DNA of 47,546 nucleotides from CAG-552 sp964516925 (GCA_964516925.1 CAZEXL010000009.1:1-47546); one strand, 5' to 3'. Counted from the first letter of the stretch, positions 32,675 through 42,163 are shown. Numbers and translations: made by a program. The notes: generated by a model from the letters alone, not told the origin.

Positions 32675-33572
32675 ATTTTTCTTGCTCTTCGTTCGAAGTC
32701 AGTAGTTTAATCTTTTTGCTTGCGACGACGACCATTATTACGCCTACCGCCACAATTACCGCGCTTACGCCCGCACCGGTTAAGGCGTTAGCAAAACCCG
32801 AATTTGCTTCCGGCGAAAACGCTTGAAACATAGCCACTTGCAACGACACGAGCGATATAAGCGCTCCGGCAAAATTTACGTTGCGAAGATTGCGCACGTA
32901 CAAGTCGTCTCCGTTTTTTGCCTCTACGAAATTTATCGCCGCCATAACCAGCTTGTAAAAAGTGAAAGCCGCAACGGCGTAGATAAGCGTGCCTGCGTAC
33001 TCGAACGTACCGCCGCTTTTATATACTAGAGTTATCACACCCGAAAAGGCAAGCGTAAACAATATAAGCAATACGCCGCTTGTCCGATACGCCTTTGCTT
33101 GAAAAATATCTTCGTTGCTTTTGAATTTACTTAAAAACACGTTACCCTTGGCAAACGCAAGCAACACGTAGTACGCCGCAATCGCATAGTGCCATGCGTT
33201 GCCGCTAAGCACTGCCATAACCGCCATAAACGCAACGTACGCGACGTTGATAACAAACGAAACCGCGGCAAAAACGATCGTTCGGTAGCCGTAAGAAGAA
33301 AGAATTTTATTCGTGAACTCACGCCTTTTCATTGCAGAAATTATTTTAGCCTTTACCTTGGGCGCAAAATAAACTATAGTATAAACGAAATAGGCAAGCG
33401 TTGCGGCGGCAAGCGAGTACATTACGTAGTGAAGCACCGTTTGATTCGGATAGAACACGACCAGCGCAAGCGATCCGCCCGTAAAAGCAACGAAAACGAC
33501 GTAAAAGACCGCAAGCCAAACGCCGTGCGGTTCTTTTATTTTATTCCACGCTTTTTTTATAAATTCTTTCAT
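32673..33572 (-). CDS. Hypothetical polytopic membrane protein
   Basis: A 299-residue protein with about eight hydrophobic segments (roughly 18-40, 47-70, 96-120, 126-148, 166-186, 195-215, 235-254, 264-286) and short charged loops. The N-terminus MKEFIKKAWNKIKEPHGVW and the tail KKIKLLTSNEEQEK face the same side if the count is right. I recognise no family. It follows the acyl-CoA ligase-like gene by 32 nt and ends the operon, so a role with the lipid/acyl genes is possible. Confidence 0.7.
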   Translation of the reverse strand: MKEFIKKAWNKIKEPHGVWLAVFYVVFVAFTGGSLALVVFYPNQTVLHYVMYSLAAATLAYFVYTIVYFAPKVKAKIISAMKRREFTNKILSSYGYRTIVFAAVSFVINVAYVAFMAVMAVLSGNAWHYAIAAYYVLLAFAKGNVFLSKFKSNEDIFQAKAYRTSGVLLILFTLAFSGVITLVYKSGGTFEYAGTLIYAVAAFTFYKLVMAAINFVEAKNGDDLYVRNLRNVNFAGALISLVSLQVAMFQAFSPEANSGFANALTGAGVSAVIVAVGVIMVVVASKKIKLLTSNEEQEK

Positions 33573-33604
33573 CGCTTCCCTTGTACTAACCTTAAATTAC
33601 AACG

Positions 33605-35152
33605 CTATTTAAGTAATTTGCGATCGACCTTGCCTATTGCGTTAAGCGGCAAAACGCAAAACTCTATTTGCTTAGGCACGGCGTACGTAATTAGTTTTGC
33701 CCTGCACTCGCTTAAAATCGTTTGTTTAAGTTCGGATTCGTTTATTTCGTCCGTCTTTTCGACGAACAGCTTTACGGCTTCGCCCTTCTGCTCGTCGGGT
33801 ATGCCTATTGCGGCGGCGTTTTTTACGCCTTTTATTTTGGTAACGACGTTTTCTATTTCGGAAGGAAACACCGGTACGCCGCTTACTTTAAGCATATTCT
33901 TTATTCGCTGTTTAAAAAACAGATAGCCGTCGTCGTCGATATAGCACATATCGCCCGTAAAAAGCCACTCTTTGCCGCCTATAACTCTAATCGGTTTTTG
34001 GTCGGTGCCGTAATACCCCAGCATAAGTAGCGGCGTACGCAACACCAGTTCGCCTATTTCGCCTTTCGGAAGGATTTTTTCGCCGTCCGTTATTGCCATT
34101 TCGGTACATGGCAACGGATATCCGGCACTACCGCTTTTATCGTATCTTGCCGTAGTAACGGCGCACACCGTTACCGTTTCGGTAAGCCCGTACCCTACGT
34201 GAAGTTTTGCCTTAGAGCCGCCTGCCTTTAGTTGACTATTAAATCTGTCCACAAGCTCGTTAGGAGCGCTGTCGCCGCCAACGAAACAATCTTTTACACT
34301 AGACAAATCGGCACGTAAAAATTCTTTGCACGCAAGCAATTTGTTAAACATCGCAGGCACGCCCGTAAGAATGGCTATTTTATATTTTTTTATATCCTTT
34401 GCCATCGACTTCGGACTAAACTTAAGCGTCATTACGTTCGTTATGCCCTTAGTCATACACATGTGCATGTTCATACACAGCCCGAATCCGTGAAAGATGG
34501 GAAGCACCGAATACATCGCTTCGTAGTTTTTAAGCGGTTCGGACAAAAAGAAGTCCGCATAGTCGCACAATCCGTTAAAGGCGTCGCCACCGTGCATAAT
34601 TACTTTGGGCTCGCCGGTCGTTCCGCCGCTAGGCAAAAACACCGAAGCGTAACTAGGCGACTCCGTTGCCTCCAAAACAGGATAGGACAGTAGCGACTCG
34701 AACTTTTTGCTTTTATCGAAAGCACCTATCTTTTTGCCGAAAGCGTGCTTGTAATAAAGTGCGGCAAAAAGCGGCATAAAAAAGTCGGAAGCCGAAATAA
34801 ACGTAATACAATCGAAGTCGTTTTTGCCCTCGTAACTATCGTAAGTTATCAAAACCTTGCTTTTTACCTTTTGCATGCAGGCAAGCAAACTGTCCTTTTT
34901 TATAAGCGGATGAACTAGGTTTGCAACGGCGCCCAGCTTGTTTACGGCGTAAAAAGCAATAGCCGCACTTGGGCTGTTGGGCATACAAATCGTTACCACG
35001 TCGTCCTTTTTTACGAACCGACTAAGTCCGTTTGCGGCTTTGTTTACGTACTGCAAAAGCCGACGAAACTTTATTTTTTTACCGTAAAAAACGATAGCCG
35101 TCTTTTGCGGATTTTCCTTGGCGCATTTATAAAAACTTTCGTATAAAGTCAT
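33605..35152 (-). CDS. AMP-dependent acyl-CoA synthetase/ligase-like protein
   Basis: A 515-residue ANL-superfamily enzyme that should activate a carboxylic acid as acyl-AMP and pass it to CoA or a carrier. Motifs: SVFLPSGGTTGEPKVIMHGG (P-loop-like A3), GYGLTETVTV (A5), LFTGDMCYIDDDGYLFFKQRIKNMLKVSGVPVFPSEIE (A7-A8 hinge) and the catalytic lysine near the end in AIGKVDRKLL. The start at 35152 has GGAG 7 nt upstream. It sits 16 nt after the DUF1624 acyltransferase-like gene, suggesting that activated acyl groups are used on an envelope molecule. Substrate unknown. Confidence 0.88.
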   Translation of the reverse strand: MTLYESFYKCAKENPQKTAIVFYGKKIKFRRLLQYVNKAANGLSRFVKKDDVVTICMPNSPSAAIAFYAVNKLGAVANLVHPLIKKDSLLACMQKVKSKVLITYDSYEGKNDFDCITFISASDFFMPLFAALYYKHAFGKKIGAFDKSKKFESLLSYPVLEATESPSYASVFLPSGGTTGEPKVIMHGGDAFNGLCDYADFFLSEPLKNYEAMYSVLPIFHGFGLCMNMHMCMTKGITNVMTLKFSPKSMAKDIKKYKIAILTGVPAMFNKLLACKEFLRADLSSVKDCFVGGDSAPNELVDRFNSQLKAGGSKAKLHVGYGLTETVTVCAVTTARYDKSGSAGYPLPCTEMAITDGEKILPKGEIGELVLRTPLLMLGYYGTDQKPIRVIGGKEWLFTGDMCYIDDDGYLFFKQRIKNMLKVSGVPVFPSEIENVVTKIKGVKNAAAIGIPDEQKGEAVKLFVEKTDEINESELKQTILSECRAKLITYAVPKQIEFCVLPLNAIGKVDRKLLK

Positions 35153-35168
35153 AACTTTCTCCGTATGA

Positions 35169-36077
35169 TTACGCAATCAGCGTAACTAAAAACAACACGG
35201 CAACGACCGCCACTTGATGAAGGACGTACGCCGCAAGCGCGTGTCTTCCCAAAAAGCACGTCGGCTTGTTCCATTTGCCGTCGGCAAAAGCAAGATAATT
35301 TTTCGCCTTGCTTTTGTAAAGTCCCACTCCTATCGCTCCGCCCGCAAGCACTATCGCACTCCACGGCAAAAGCGTCCAATAATCCGAGCCGCCGATAACG
35401 AACTCGGACGAAACGTTTAAATTCACAAATAGCGATACTAGCTTAGAAAGTCGAACGTCGTCGATCGCCGAATTTGTAATCGGCATATCGCCCCTTATTC
35501 CGTCGTACCAACACGCAAAGTAAACTATAAGCAAAATTATTCCCACGACGGAAGGCAGATAATCGCCTATCGCCGTGGTTATCGCTTTGCTCTTTTCGGT
35601 TTTTCCTAGCCTTTGAATTTTGCGACCTATCGCCTGAAGTCCCGCGTATATCAGCATCGAAACGCCAAGCATATGCAGCACTCCGAAGTAAATGGATATG
35701 CCCATATCGAAAATTTGATCGATAAGCGTTGTCACAAACGTCAAAAAGCACCCTACGAAAAAGCAAATCGTCCCTCGCTTTGCGTTAGATCTCGAAAAAG
35801 TACAGCTTATTCCGCAAATAAGAAAAAACGCTCCTAGCACGAAAAACCTGACTAGCGTCCTAAAGTCGCTATACCAGTAGCCGTTTGCCACCCAATTGCT
35901 CGCGCCATCCCATATCGTCTTGCCAAGCATCTCGTCGATCATCGGCGCAACGCGCATAATCGAATAGGCTGCGTGATCGAGAATCATAAGCAAAACGCAC
36001 AGACCTCTAACGAAGTCCAGCTCCCAAAACCTATGCTTTTCGTTAAGTAACGTCTTGTCTTGAATTTTTTCTTCCAT
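35169..36077 (-). CDS. DUF1624 / heparan-alpha-glucosaminide N-acetyltransferase-like membrane protein
   Basis: A 302-residue membrane protein with about eight helices. The N-terminal RFWELDFVRGLCVLLMILDHAAY is the hallmark of the DUF1624/HGSNAT acyltransferase-like family, which moves acetyl groups across or at the membrane onto amino sugars; the Asp-His pair in the first helix is conserved in the family. The C-terminal FLGRHALAAYVLHQVAVVAVL is also typical. It lies 11 nt after the PHP gene and 16 nt before the acyl-CoA ligase-like gene. The acceptor is unknown. Confidence 0.82.
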   Translation of the reverse strand: MEEKIQDKTLLNEKHRFWELDFVRGLCVLLMILDHAAYSIMRVAPMIDEMLGKTIWDGASNWVANGYWYSDFRTLVRFFVLGAFFLICGISCTFSRSNAKRGTICFFVGCFLTFVTTLIDQIFDMGISIYFGVLHMLGVSMLIYAGLQAIGRKIQRLGKTEKSKAITTAIGDYLPSVVGIILLIVYFACWYDGIRGDMPITNSAIDDVRLSKLVSLFVNLNVSSEFVIGGSDYWTLLPWSAIVLAGGAIGVGLYKSKAKNYLAFADGKWNKPTCFLGRHALAAYVLHQVAVVAVLFLVTLIA

Positions 36078-36088
36078 ATTTTATATTC

Positions 36089-36754
36089 TTAGCCGATATA
36101 AATTTCAAACTCGCGGTTTTTGATTACGGCGGCAAGTTCCGCTTCGTCGTTTACATCCTTGCAAATTATTCCGCCGTTGCCGTGTTGCGTTGCGTTATGA
36201 AAATCGCTTCCGCACGTTACTATAAGATTATGCTTTTTTGCAAGCTCTCTTACTCGCTCCTCTTCGCGCAAAAAACGGTAATGGCAGTTTATTTCCACTC
36301 CGTCAACAAGCGTCATATCGTGCGGAAAATGACCTTGCTCTTTGCGAAAGGGGTGCGCCTGAACAAGCAACAATCCGTTCCCCTTGCAAAGCTTGTACAA
36401 TCCCTTTTGATCGAGCTCGTACATAAGCGGATTGTCCAGCAAAAACTCGGGCGTTGCGCCGTAAATAAGGTATTCGGCGTACGGGCAATCGGGCACAGAT
36501 ATAGCCGTTTCGATTCCGAAAAACACCTTTACGCCCTTTTTTAAGCCGTACTCCTTGGCAAGATAAAACTCCTCGACGTAACGCTTAGGAAACTCCTCTT
36601 GCGTGTAACCCGCATACGGCGTAGTGTACAAGGCGTTGTAGTGATTGCAAAGTACGAAGTGCTCGTTTTTAGCGGCGTATAAATCCACCGCTTCGATATA
36701 AGTCGTAGACGCGCACACCGAAAGCCCGGAGTGAACGTGCAAATCTATTTTCAT
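36089..36754 (-). CDS. PHP-domain metal-dependent phosphoesterase-like protein
   Basis: A 221-residue PHP protein. The metal-binding residues are visible: DLHVHSG (His6, His8), a central FFGIETAIS glutamate, VQAHPFR, and C-terminal TCGSDFHNAT (Asp-x-His). Such proteins are phosphatases or phosphodiesterases, e.g. histidinol-phosphatase or nucleotide phosphoesterases; the exact substrate cannot be told. Its ATG overlaps the stop codon of the Na/Pi cotransporter gene (ATGA), a pairing that suggests a link to phosphate handling. Confidence 0.87.
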   Translation of the reverse strand: MKIDLHVHSGLSVCASTTYIEAVDLYAAKNEHFVLCNHYNALYTTPYAGYTQEEFPKRYVEEFYLAKEYGLKKGVKVFFGIETAISVPDCPYAEYLIYGATPEFLLDNPLMYELDQKGLYKLCKGNGLLLVQAHPFRKEQGHFPHDMTLVDGVEINCHYRFLREEERVRELAKKHNLIVTCGSDFHNATQHGNGGIICKDVNDEAELAAVIKNREFEIYIG

Positions 36755-38415
36755 TCCGTCACCGCCGTCTGCGTGCCGGTGGGGCTGTCGATACTAAACG
36801 CTATGTTGGTAATGTGGTCGGCAATACGCTCTAGCTCGGTAATAACGTCGTAAAAATACGTTCCGCCCTCTACCGAGCAAATCTTTTTGTGCAATCTGTC
36901 TACGTGATGATCGCCGTACACCTTTTTAAGCGTGTCTATTTCGTCTTCTAAAATCGAAACCTTTCTAAGATTCTTTTTGTCGCGCGTTTGAATAATTTCA
37001 AGTCCCATGCCGAACAAGTCGTCCACTTGCTTATACATATTTTTAAGCTCGCTTATCGCCTGTTCCGAAAAGCTTGCGCCCTCGTCGTTGATTGCCATGG
37101 CAAACTCCATAAAGTTTTGCGCGTGATCGCCAATTCGTTCGATGTCCGAAATTACGTGGTGAAGCGAACCTATAAGCTTTTCGTCCGATATGCTGACGTT
37201 AAGAGCGGATATTTTTATTAGATATACGGCAACTTCTTTGTTAATCGCGTTTATATCGTTTTCGTTTTTGTCAAGCTTGTTTTTTTCGCTCGTGTCGCCG
37301 CTTACAAGCGCGTCTACCGCGATTTTAAGATTTTGGCGAGCAAGCAAAGCCATATGTACGACTTCTTGTTGAGCCTGTGCGATTGCGATAGACGGCGTTT
37401 TAAGCAACAAGTCGTCGATGTATTTAAGCGCCGACGAGGGCTCTCCCTTTCCGTCCTTTATGCACAACCTTGAAAGCTTTACAAGCTGATCGGTAAACGG
37501 CAACAAGATTATGGTATGCGCAAAGTTGAACGCTACGTTGAATATAGCCACTCTCCAACCGGGTACCGCTATCGCACCGTCCAGCAGCGCCGCCACCTGA
37601 TTGCCGCAAAAAGCGAAAATTATCGAGAACAAAACAGCTCCGAACACAGCCGTAGCAAGATGCAAAAACGCAAGGCGCTTGGTGTCCGAACTTGCGCCGA
37701 TTGCCGCCATTATGGTCGTTACGCTGGTGCCTATGTTTGCGCCTATTACAAGGTATATCGCCTGATACGTCGTCATTGCTTCCGCTCCTACCAAGGCGAT
37801 GTATATACCGGTGGACGCACTGGACGACTGAACTATGCCGGTAAACAACGCGGACATAACGGTTAACAAAATCGGACTGTGAATGGACGTGAACAATCCC
37901 ACGAAAAAATCTTTTATATCGCCCGAACTCATTGCGTCGGACATAAATATAAGCCCGACGAATATAAAGCCGAAGCCCATAAGTATTCTGCCTATGCGAC
38001 TGACGCTGTCCTTTTTTGCAAAAATGAGCATTGCTACGCCAACGGTGGTTACGGCGGCAAAGAACACGTTGAAGCTGAAGCCGCCCGTATTAAGCGCGCT
38101 TAACGCCACTATAACGCCCGTCATGGTGGTGCCTACTTTTGCGCCCAGCACTATTGCAGTCGCTTGCGGCAATTCCATTATGCCGGCGTTAACCAGTCCC
38201 ATGGCCATAACAGTAGTTGCGTTTGACGACTGAATTATCGAAGTAACGCCCAATCCCAGTCCGTAGCCGGCAAATTTTTTATTGCTAAAGCGTCCGAACA
38301 TCTGTTTAAGTCCGTTACCTGTGCTTTGCTGTAAAGCTTCGCTCATAAAGCGCATGCCCGCCAAAAAGACGCCCACGCCCGCAAGCAATTGTAGTATACT
38401 CATAAACACCGACAT
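36751..38415 (-). CDS. Na/Pi cotransporter family protein with PhoU-like tail
   Basis: A 554-residue protein: about eight membrane helices (1-310) containing the family's two QSS motifs (SIIQSSNATT and GIVQSSSASTG) in inverted-repeat halves, then a PhoU-like helical domain (~335-545; ISDIERIGDHAQNFMEFA and ITELERIADHITNIAFS). The family moves phosphate with sodium, though some bacterial members have regulatory roles. The ATG at 38415 has AGGG 9 nt upstream; a second in-frame ATG at 38403 is possible. It is the first gene of a five-gene operon. Confidence 0.9.
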   Translation of the reverse strand: MSVFMSILQLLAGVGVFLAGMRFMSEALQQSTGNGLKQMFGRFSNKKFAGYGLGLGVTSIIQSSNATTVMAMGLVNAGIMELPQATAIVLGAKVGTTMTGVIVALSALNTGGFSFNVFFAAVTTVGVAMLIFAKKDSVSRIGRILMGFGFIFVGLIFMSDAMSSGDIKDFFVGLFTSIHSPILLTVMSALFTGIVQSSSASTGIYIALVGAEAMTTYQAIYLVIGANIGTSVTTIMAAIGASSDTKRLAFLHLATAVFGAVLFSIIFAFCGNQVAALLDGAIAVPGWRVAIFNVAFNFAHTIILLPFTDQLVKLSRLCIKDGKGEPSSALKYIDDLLLKTPSIAIAQAQQEVVHMALLARQNLKIAVDALVSGDTSEKNKLDKNENDINAINKEVAVYLIKISALNVSISDEKLIGSLHHVISDIERIGDHAQNFMEFAMAINDEGASFSEQAISELKNMYKQVDDLFGMGLEIIQTRDKKNLRKVSILEDEIDTLKKVYGDHHVDRLHKKICSVEGGTYFYDVITELERIADHITNIAFSIDSPTGTQTAVTE

Positions 38416-38430
38416 ATCGTTAGTCCCTTA

Positions 38431-38443
38431 AGGTAAAATACCT
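38431..38443. promoter_or_regulatory. AGGTA-AAA-TACCT inverted repeat at the Na/Pi operon start
   Basis: A 13-bp palindrome 8 nt beyond the predicted -10 on the minus strand, in the likely transcription start region; operator-like. No regulator is assigned. Confidence 0.4.
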
Positions 38444-38450
38444 CAATAAA

Positions 38451-38480
38451 ATAATAAAACAATCCGGCGCAAGATGTCAA
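38451..38480 (-). promoter_or_regulatory. Promoter of the Na/Pi-PHP-acyltransferase operon
   Basis: Minus strand TTGACA (38480-38475), 18-nt spacer, TATTAT (38456-38451). Confidence 0.65.
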
Positions 38481-38500
38481 GTCTTTACGCGGCTAAAATA

Positions 38501-38530
38501 AAAACCCGAAGCGTCATAAGCTCGGGTTTT
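38501..38530 (-). terminator. Terminator after the P-type ATPase gene
   Basis: AAAACCCGA and TCGGGTTTT form the stem, with a GC pair and one bulged A near the loop. A T-rich run follows on the minus strand. Confidence 0.75.
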
Positions 38531-38539
38531 GTACGGTTT

Positions 38540-41098
38540 TTATTCGGTCATTATTCTAAGCGCGACGAGCACTTTCATAACCATAGAAATTATGAAGTAC
38601 GCAAACAGCACCGACGCCACGATAAACAACGCGCACGCAAGATTTATCGGATTGTCGCTTAGCTCTAGTTTTACGATCCCCAAAGGCTCGCCTACGAACA
38701 TCATAACAAGCGCCATGGATACGAACATAACTATAAGTAAAAATACTCTGTACGCATTAAGCGGTTCGCATATTCTGGTAAGCACCATAAATCCCGTCCA
38801 CGAAAGTCCCAACACGAGGAAGGATGTAAATATCTCCGTTCCAAACATCGTTACGTGATAATTCGTTTCGAGTATTTGCGCGAACAGATAGAACATAACC
38901 ACGTTAAACACAAGCGCAAAACCGCCAGGAATGGCTCTGGATACGACGTTGGACAAAAAATTCCCTTCGATGCGGTTTTTGTTCGTTTGAAGCGCAAGTA
39001 TAAACGACGGTATACCTATTATAAACAATTCCAAAAGCAACAAATGGTTGGTTTGGAAAGGATATTCGAAGTTGGGTATAAGAATAAATACTAGCGACAA
39101 AAGTATGGACATAAACGTCTTCATAAGGAAGAGCGACGAAGACTTGGTAATGTTGTTTACCACGCGTCTGCCTTCCATTACCACCGACGGCATGGACGAG
39201 AAGTTGCTGTCTAGTAGCACGAGGTGGCTTACGTTACGAGCCGCTTCGCTACCCGAAGCAATCGCAACGGCACAGTCGGCTTCGCGCATTGCCAAAATAT
39301 CGTTTACGCCGTCGCCCATCATGGCTACGGTGTGTCCCTTTGCCTTTTGAGCACGAATAAGCAAACATTTTTGCTCGGGCGTTACGCGTCCGAACACCGT
39401 GTATTGATTCGCGACTTCCACCACTTCTTGCGCCGAAAGTCCGTCCAGCGAAATATACTTGTCGGCGTCGACTACGCCCACTCTGCGCGCTACTTCCGAA
39501 ACGGTTAAGGGATTGTCGCCGCTTATAATCTTTATCGTTACGTCGTTTTCTTTAAACCACCTTATCGTGTCTACCGCGTCCTCGCGGATATGGTCTTCGA
39601 TTGCTATAAGATATAGCGGTTGCACGTCGGCCGGAATGGTTTCGCTTAACGGCTTAAAACTGTGAGCGATAACCATCATACGATAGCCGCACGAAGCACA
39701 TTGATTTACAATCTCCTCCATCTGCGAATTTCGTTCGCGAATTACGAATTCGGGAGCGCCCAAAACGAACGTGCCCACGTCCTCGAAGGTCGCCGCGCTC
39801 AATTTGCGTTGCGACGAAAAGGGCATTACGGTAATCGGATTGTACTTTACCGTGTTTCCGTACTCGTTTCCGAGCGCAATCGCCGTCTGATTGTTGTCGC
39901 CGGTTGCCGCAAGCAACGAGCCTACAACGTCGTTTATGGGAAATTCGCATTGCTCGGTAAGCGGAATTAGCTTGTTTACCTTCATGGTTCCGTCGGTAAG
40001 CGTACCCGTCTTATCCAAACACAGCACGTCTACGCGCGCAAGCATTTCGATACAATAAAGGTCCTGTACGAGCGCCTTCTTTTGAGCAAGACGTATAACG
40101 CCTATCGACAAGGCTATCGACGTAAGCAAGAACATACCGGCAGGTATCATACCTATAATCGCGCCGCTGGTACTCATTATGGTACGTTGCACGTCCTCGA
40201 CGGTAATCGCTCCGTTGCTTCTGCTTAGTCCTTGCACTATCATAAGTATGGACACGGGTATTATAAACACCGTTACTATCTTCATAATAAACAATATGGA
40301 GTTGCGAAGCTCGCTGCGAGGCTTTTTATATTTTTTAGCGTTGGAGGCAAGAGTTTCGATATAGTTATCCTCGCCTACCTTTTCTACCTTAGAGTAGCAA
40401 TTGCCCGAAGTAATATAGCTTCCGCTGTACAACGTGTCGCCTGCGCGCTTTATTACAGATACGCTTTCACCGGTAATAACCGACTCGTTTACCTCGCATT
40501 CGCCTACCGCCACTATGCTGTCGCTGCACACCTGATTGCCCGTTTCCAAGTACACTATGTCGTCTATTACCAGCTCGTCTACCGGAATGGGTATTCTTAC
40601 GCCGTTACGAATAGTCATTGCGCTGGGCGCGGTTATAAGACTGAGCTTGTCTATCGTGTGCTTCGAACGAATTTCCTGTATTATTCCTATCGATATGTTG
40701 GCTAGTATTATTACCAAAAACAAAAGCTGCGAAAGTTGCGCGCCCGCCCAAATAAGAGCGCCGGCGACCGCGAACGCCAAAACGTTGAAAAAGGTGAACA
40801 TGTTTCCGAAGATAATGCTTGCGTACGACTTACCTTTTTTGCCGCTTACAACGTTGATATAGCCGTTTTCTACCCTTTCTTCTATTTGTTCGTCGTTTAA
40901 GCCGAGCTTAAAATCGGGATTGTACCTTACCGCTTTGCTCATATCGGACGCAGGACGAATCTTCTTTTTTTTGCCGCTTTTAAGTATACCCTTGTCTATA
41001 AGCAAATCTTTTTTTTCTTCGCCCGTTTTTTCGTCGATTATGCGCCTGCCGTGCGATTTTTTGGAAATTTTACCCGCTTTGAATGTTTTTATAGCCAC
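38540..41098 (-). CDS. Cation-translocating P-type ATPase (CtpE-like)
   Basis: An 852-residue P-type ATPase. After a basic N-terminal extension (~1-55, unusual) come TGES (209-212, actuator), the membrane motif IPAGM (318-322) in place of the commoner PEGL, the phosphorylation site CLDKTGTLTDG (Asp362) and MMGDGVNDILAMREAD (hinge), with about ten membrane helices in all. Motifs resemble the CtpE-type calcium or divalent-cation pumps rather than heavy-metal (CPx) pumps. The start is a GTG at 41098 behind GGAGAAC. It begins 1 nt after the zinc-ribbon membrane gene, so the two are co-transcribed. Confidence 0.87.
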   Translation of the reverse strand: MAIKTFKAGKISKKSHGRRIIDEKTGEEKKDLLIDKGILKSGKKKKIRPASDMSKAVRYNPDFKLGLNDEQIEERVENGYINVVSGKKGKSYASIIFGNMFTFFNVLAFAVAGALIWAGAQLSQLLFLVIILANISIGIIQEIRSKHTIDKLSLITAPSAMTIRNGVRIPIPVDELVIDDIVYLETGNQVCSDSIVAVGECEVNESVITGESVSVIKRAGDTLYSGSYITSGNCYSKVEKVGEDNYIETLASNAKKYKKPRSELRNSILFIMKIVTVFIIPVSILMIVQGLSRSNGAITVEDVQRTIMSTSGAIIGMIPAGMFLLTSIALSIGVIRLAQKKALVQDLYCIEMLARVDVLCLDKTGTLTDGTMKVNKLIPLTEQCEFPINDVVGSLLAATGDNNQTAIALGNEYGNTVKYNPITVMPFSSQRKLSAATFEDVGTFVLGAPEFVIRERNSQMEEIVNQCASCGYRMMVIAHSFKPLSETIPADVQPLYLIAIEDHIREDAVDTIRWFKENDVTIKIISGDNPLTVSEVARRVGVVDADKYISLDGLSAQEVVEVANQYTVFGRVTPEQKCLLIRAQKAKGHTVAMMGDGVNDILAMREADCAVAIASGSEAARNVSHLVLLDSNFSSMPSVVMEGRRVVNNITKSSSLFLMKTFMSILLSLVFILIPNFEYPFQTNHLLLLELFIIGIPSFILALQTNKNRIEGNFLSNVVSRAIPGGFALVFNVVMFYLFAQILETNYHVTMFGTEIFTSFLVLGLSWTGFMVLTRICEPLNAYRVFLLIVMFVSMALVMMFVGEPLGIVKLELSDNPINLACALFIVASVLFAYFIISMVMKVLVALRIMTE

Positions 41099-41099
41099 G

Positions 41100-41669
41100 T
41101 TAGTCGTTCTCCTTTTCGGCTATTGCGCCGCAATACTCACACGTATCGTCGCAACCGTTTTTTATCATGGTTACGCCGCCGCACGCCGGACATACGAATT
41201 CTCTTAGTTCGCTCGTCTCGCCGCAATTAACGACGCACTCTTTTTCGTTTATATGCAAATCGGAAAAAAATCCGAGCTCATTAAGCTTTTTGAAGTCGGC
41301 GACTATCTTTTCGTTTTTCTCGCCCGTGGCTTGGTGAATCTCCTCGACGGCGTTGCGCGGATCGTGCGAAAGCACTCGTCCGTACGAACGACACAGCGCA
41401 ACGTTTTGCTTTCTTTTTAAGCCGACTATTCTAAGCGGCAAAGCTGCGAATGCAAACAAACCTACCCCGACGGCAATTACGCCGATCATCAAAACGTTGC
41501 TTTCGTTACTTTGCGTTTCGTCGCCGAAAGCCGAAACGGAATTCGCAAGAAAGAATAGTCCCAGTCCGCCTGCGATAGTCAAAAAAGCCACAACTGCGAT
41601 TATAACGGACGCAAGGTTGATTCCGTTAGTCGTTTTTTCGTACTTTAAAAACTTTTCGGTTTGTATCAT
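41100..41669 (-). CDS. Zinc-ribbon membrane protein paired with the P-type ATPase
   Basis: A 189-residue protein with two membrane helices (~18-44 and ~60-84), a cytosolic helical segment, and a C-terminal zinc ribbon (FVCPACGGVTMIKNGCDDTCEYCGAIAE, residues ~157-185) with CxxC pairs. I know no named family. It is directly upstream of the ATPase gene, whose GTG start immediately follows its stop codon, so it may sense metal or modulate the pump. AGGAGG precedes the ATG. Confidence 0.75.
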   Translation of the reverse strand: MIQTEKFLKYEKTTNGINLASVIIAVVAFLTIAGGLGLFFLANSVSAFGDETQSNESNVLMIGVIAVGVGLFAFAALPLRIVGLKRKQNVALCRSYGRVLSHDPRNAVEEIHQATGEKNEKIVADFKKLNELGFFSDLHINEKECVVNCGETSELREFVCPACGGVTMIKNGCDDTCEYCGAIAEKEND

Positions 41670-41688
41670 AACAGCCTCCTAGCTAAAA

Positions 41689-41717
41689 TTTTAACACACG
41701 TTCTTGCGATTTGTCAA
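41689..41717 (-). promoter_or_regulatory. Promoter of the zinc-ribbon / P-type ATPase operon
   Basis: Minus strand TTGACA (41717-41712), 17-nt spacer, TTAAAA (41694-41689). Confidence 0.65.
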
Positions 41718-41814
41718 CATCCTACGGCAAAAGAATGAATATAATTTTGTTTTTGCGTCCAAAATAGTTTTACACGGCACCGCTTAAAAGCGGGCAAAAA
41801 AGGAGGATATATTT

Positions 41815-42111
41815 ATGAAAGATCTTAAGTGCGGAAAAAAAAGCTGCAAATTTAATCGAGGTTATTGTTGTTGCGCTCGAAAAATCGACGTCGACAAAGC
41901 AACGGACTGCTTAACGTATCAGCAAAGCGGCAAAAACGCTTCGATGTTCGAAGCGGGCAGCGACTTCGTTAAAGCAGACTATTCGGTGGACACCGCAGTT
42001 AACTGTAATGCCGACTGCATATTCCAAAAAGATAACAAGTGTATTGCCAGCGGTATTACGGTTATGGGCGATAATAATTGCGCAAACTGCCTTACGTTTA
42101 TAAAAAAATAA
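41815..42111 (+). CDS. Cys-rich DUF1540-like protein
   Basis: A 98-residue protein with two similar Cys-rich halves: CGKKSCKFNRGYCCCARKIDV...DCLTY and CNADCIFQKDNKCIASGITVMGDNNCANCLTF. This C-x3-4-C-x5-6-C-x-A-x-x-I-x-V-x-C pattern is that of DUF1540, a short repeat common in spore-forming clostridia and probably metal-binding. AGGAGG lies before the ATG. It is monocistronic and ends at a bidirectional terminator. Confidence 0.8.
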   Translation: MKDLKCGKKSCKFNRGYCCCARKIDVDKATDCLTYQQSGKNASMFEAGSDFVKADYSVDTAVNCNADCIFQKDNKCIASGITVMGDNNCANCLTFIKK

Positions 42112-42126
42112 GTTTTCGTTTGCAAA

Positions 42127-42163
42127 AAACGCGCCCTTGCAATCGTTTGCAAAGGCGCGTTTT
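42127..42163. terminator. Bidirectional terminator, DUF1540-like / ankyrin-like genes
   Basis: AAAACGCGCC-C-TTGCAA pairs with TTGCAA-A-GGCGCGTTTT around a short loop, with T-runs on both strands. Confidence 0.88.
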
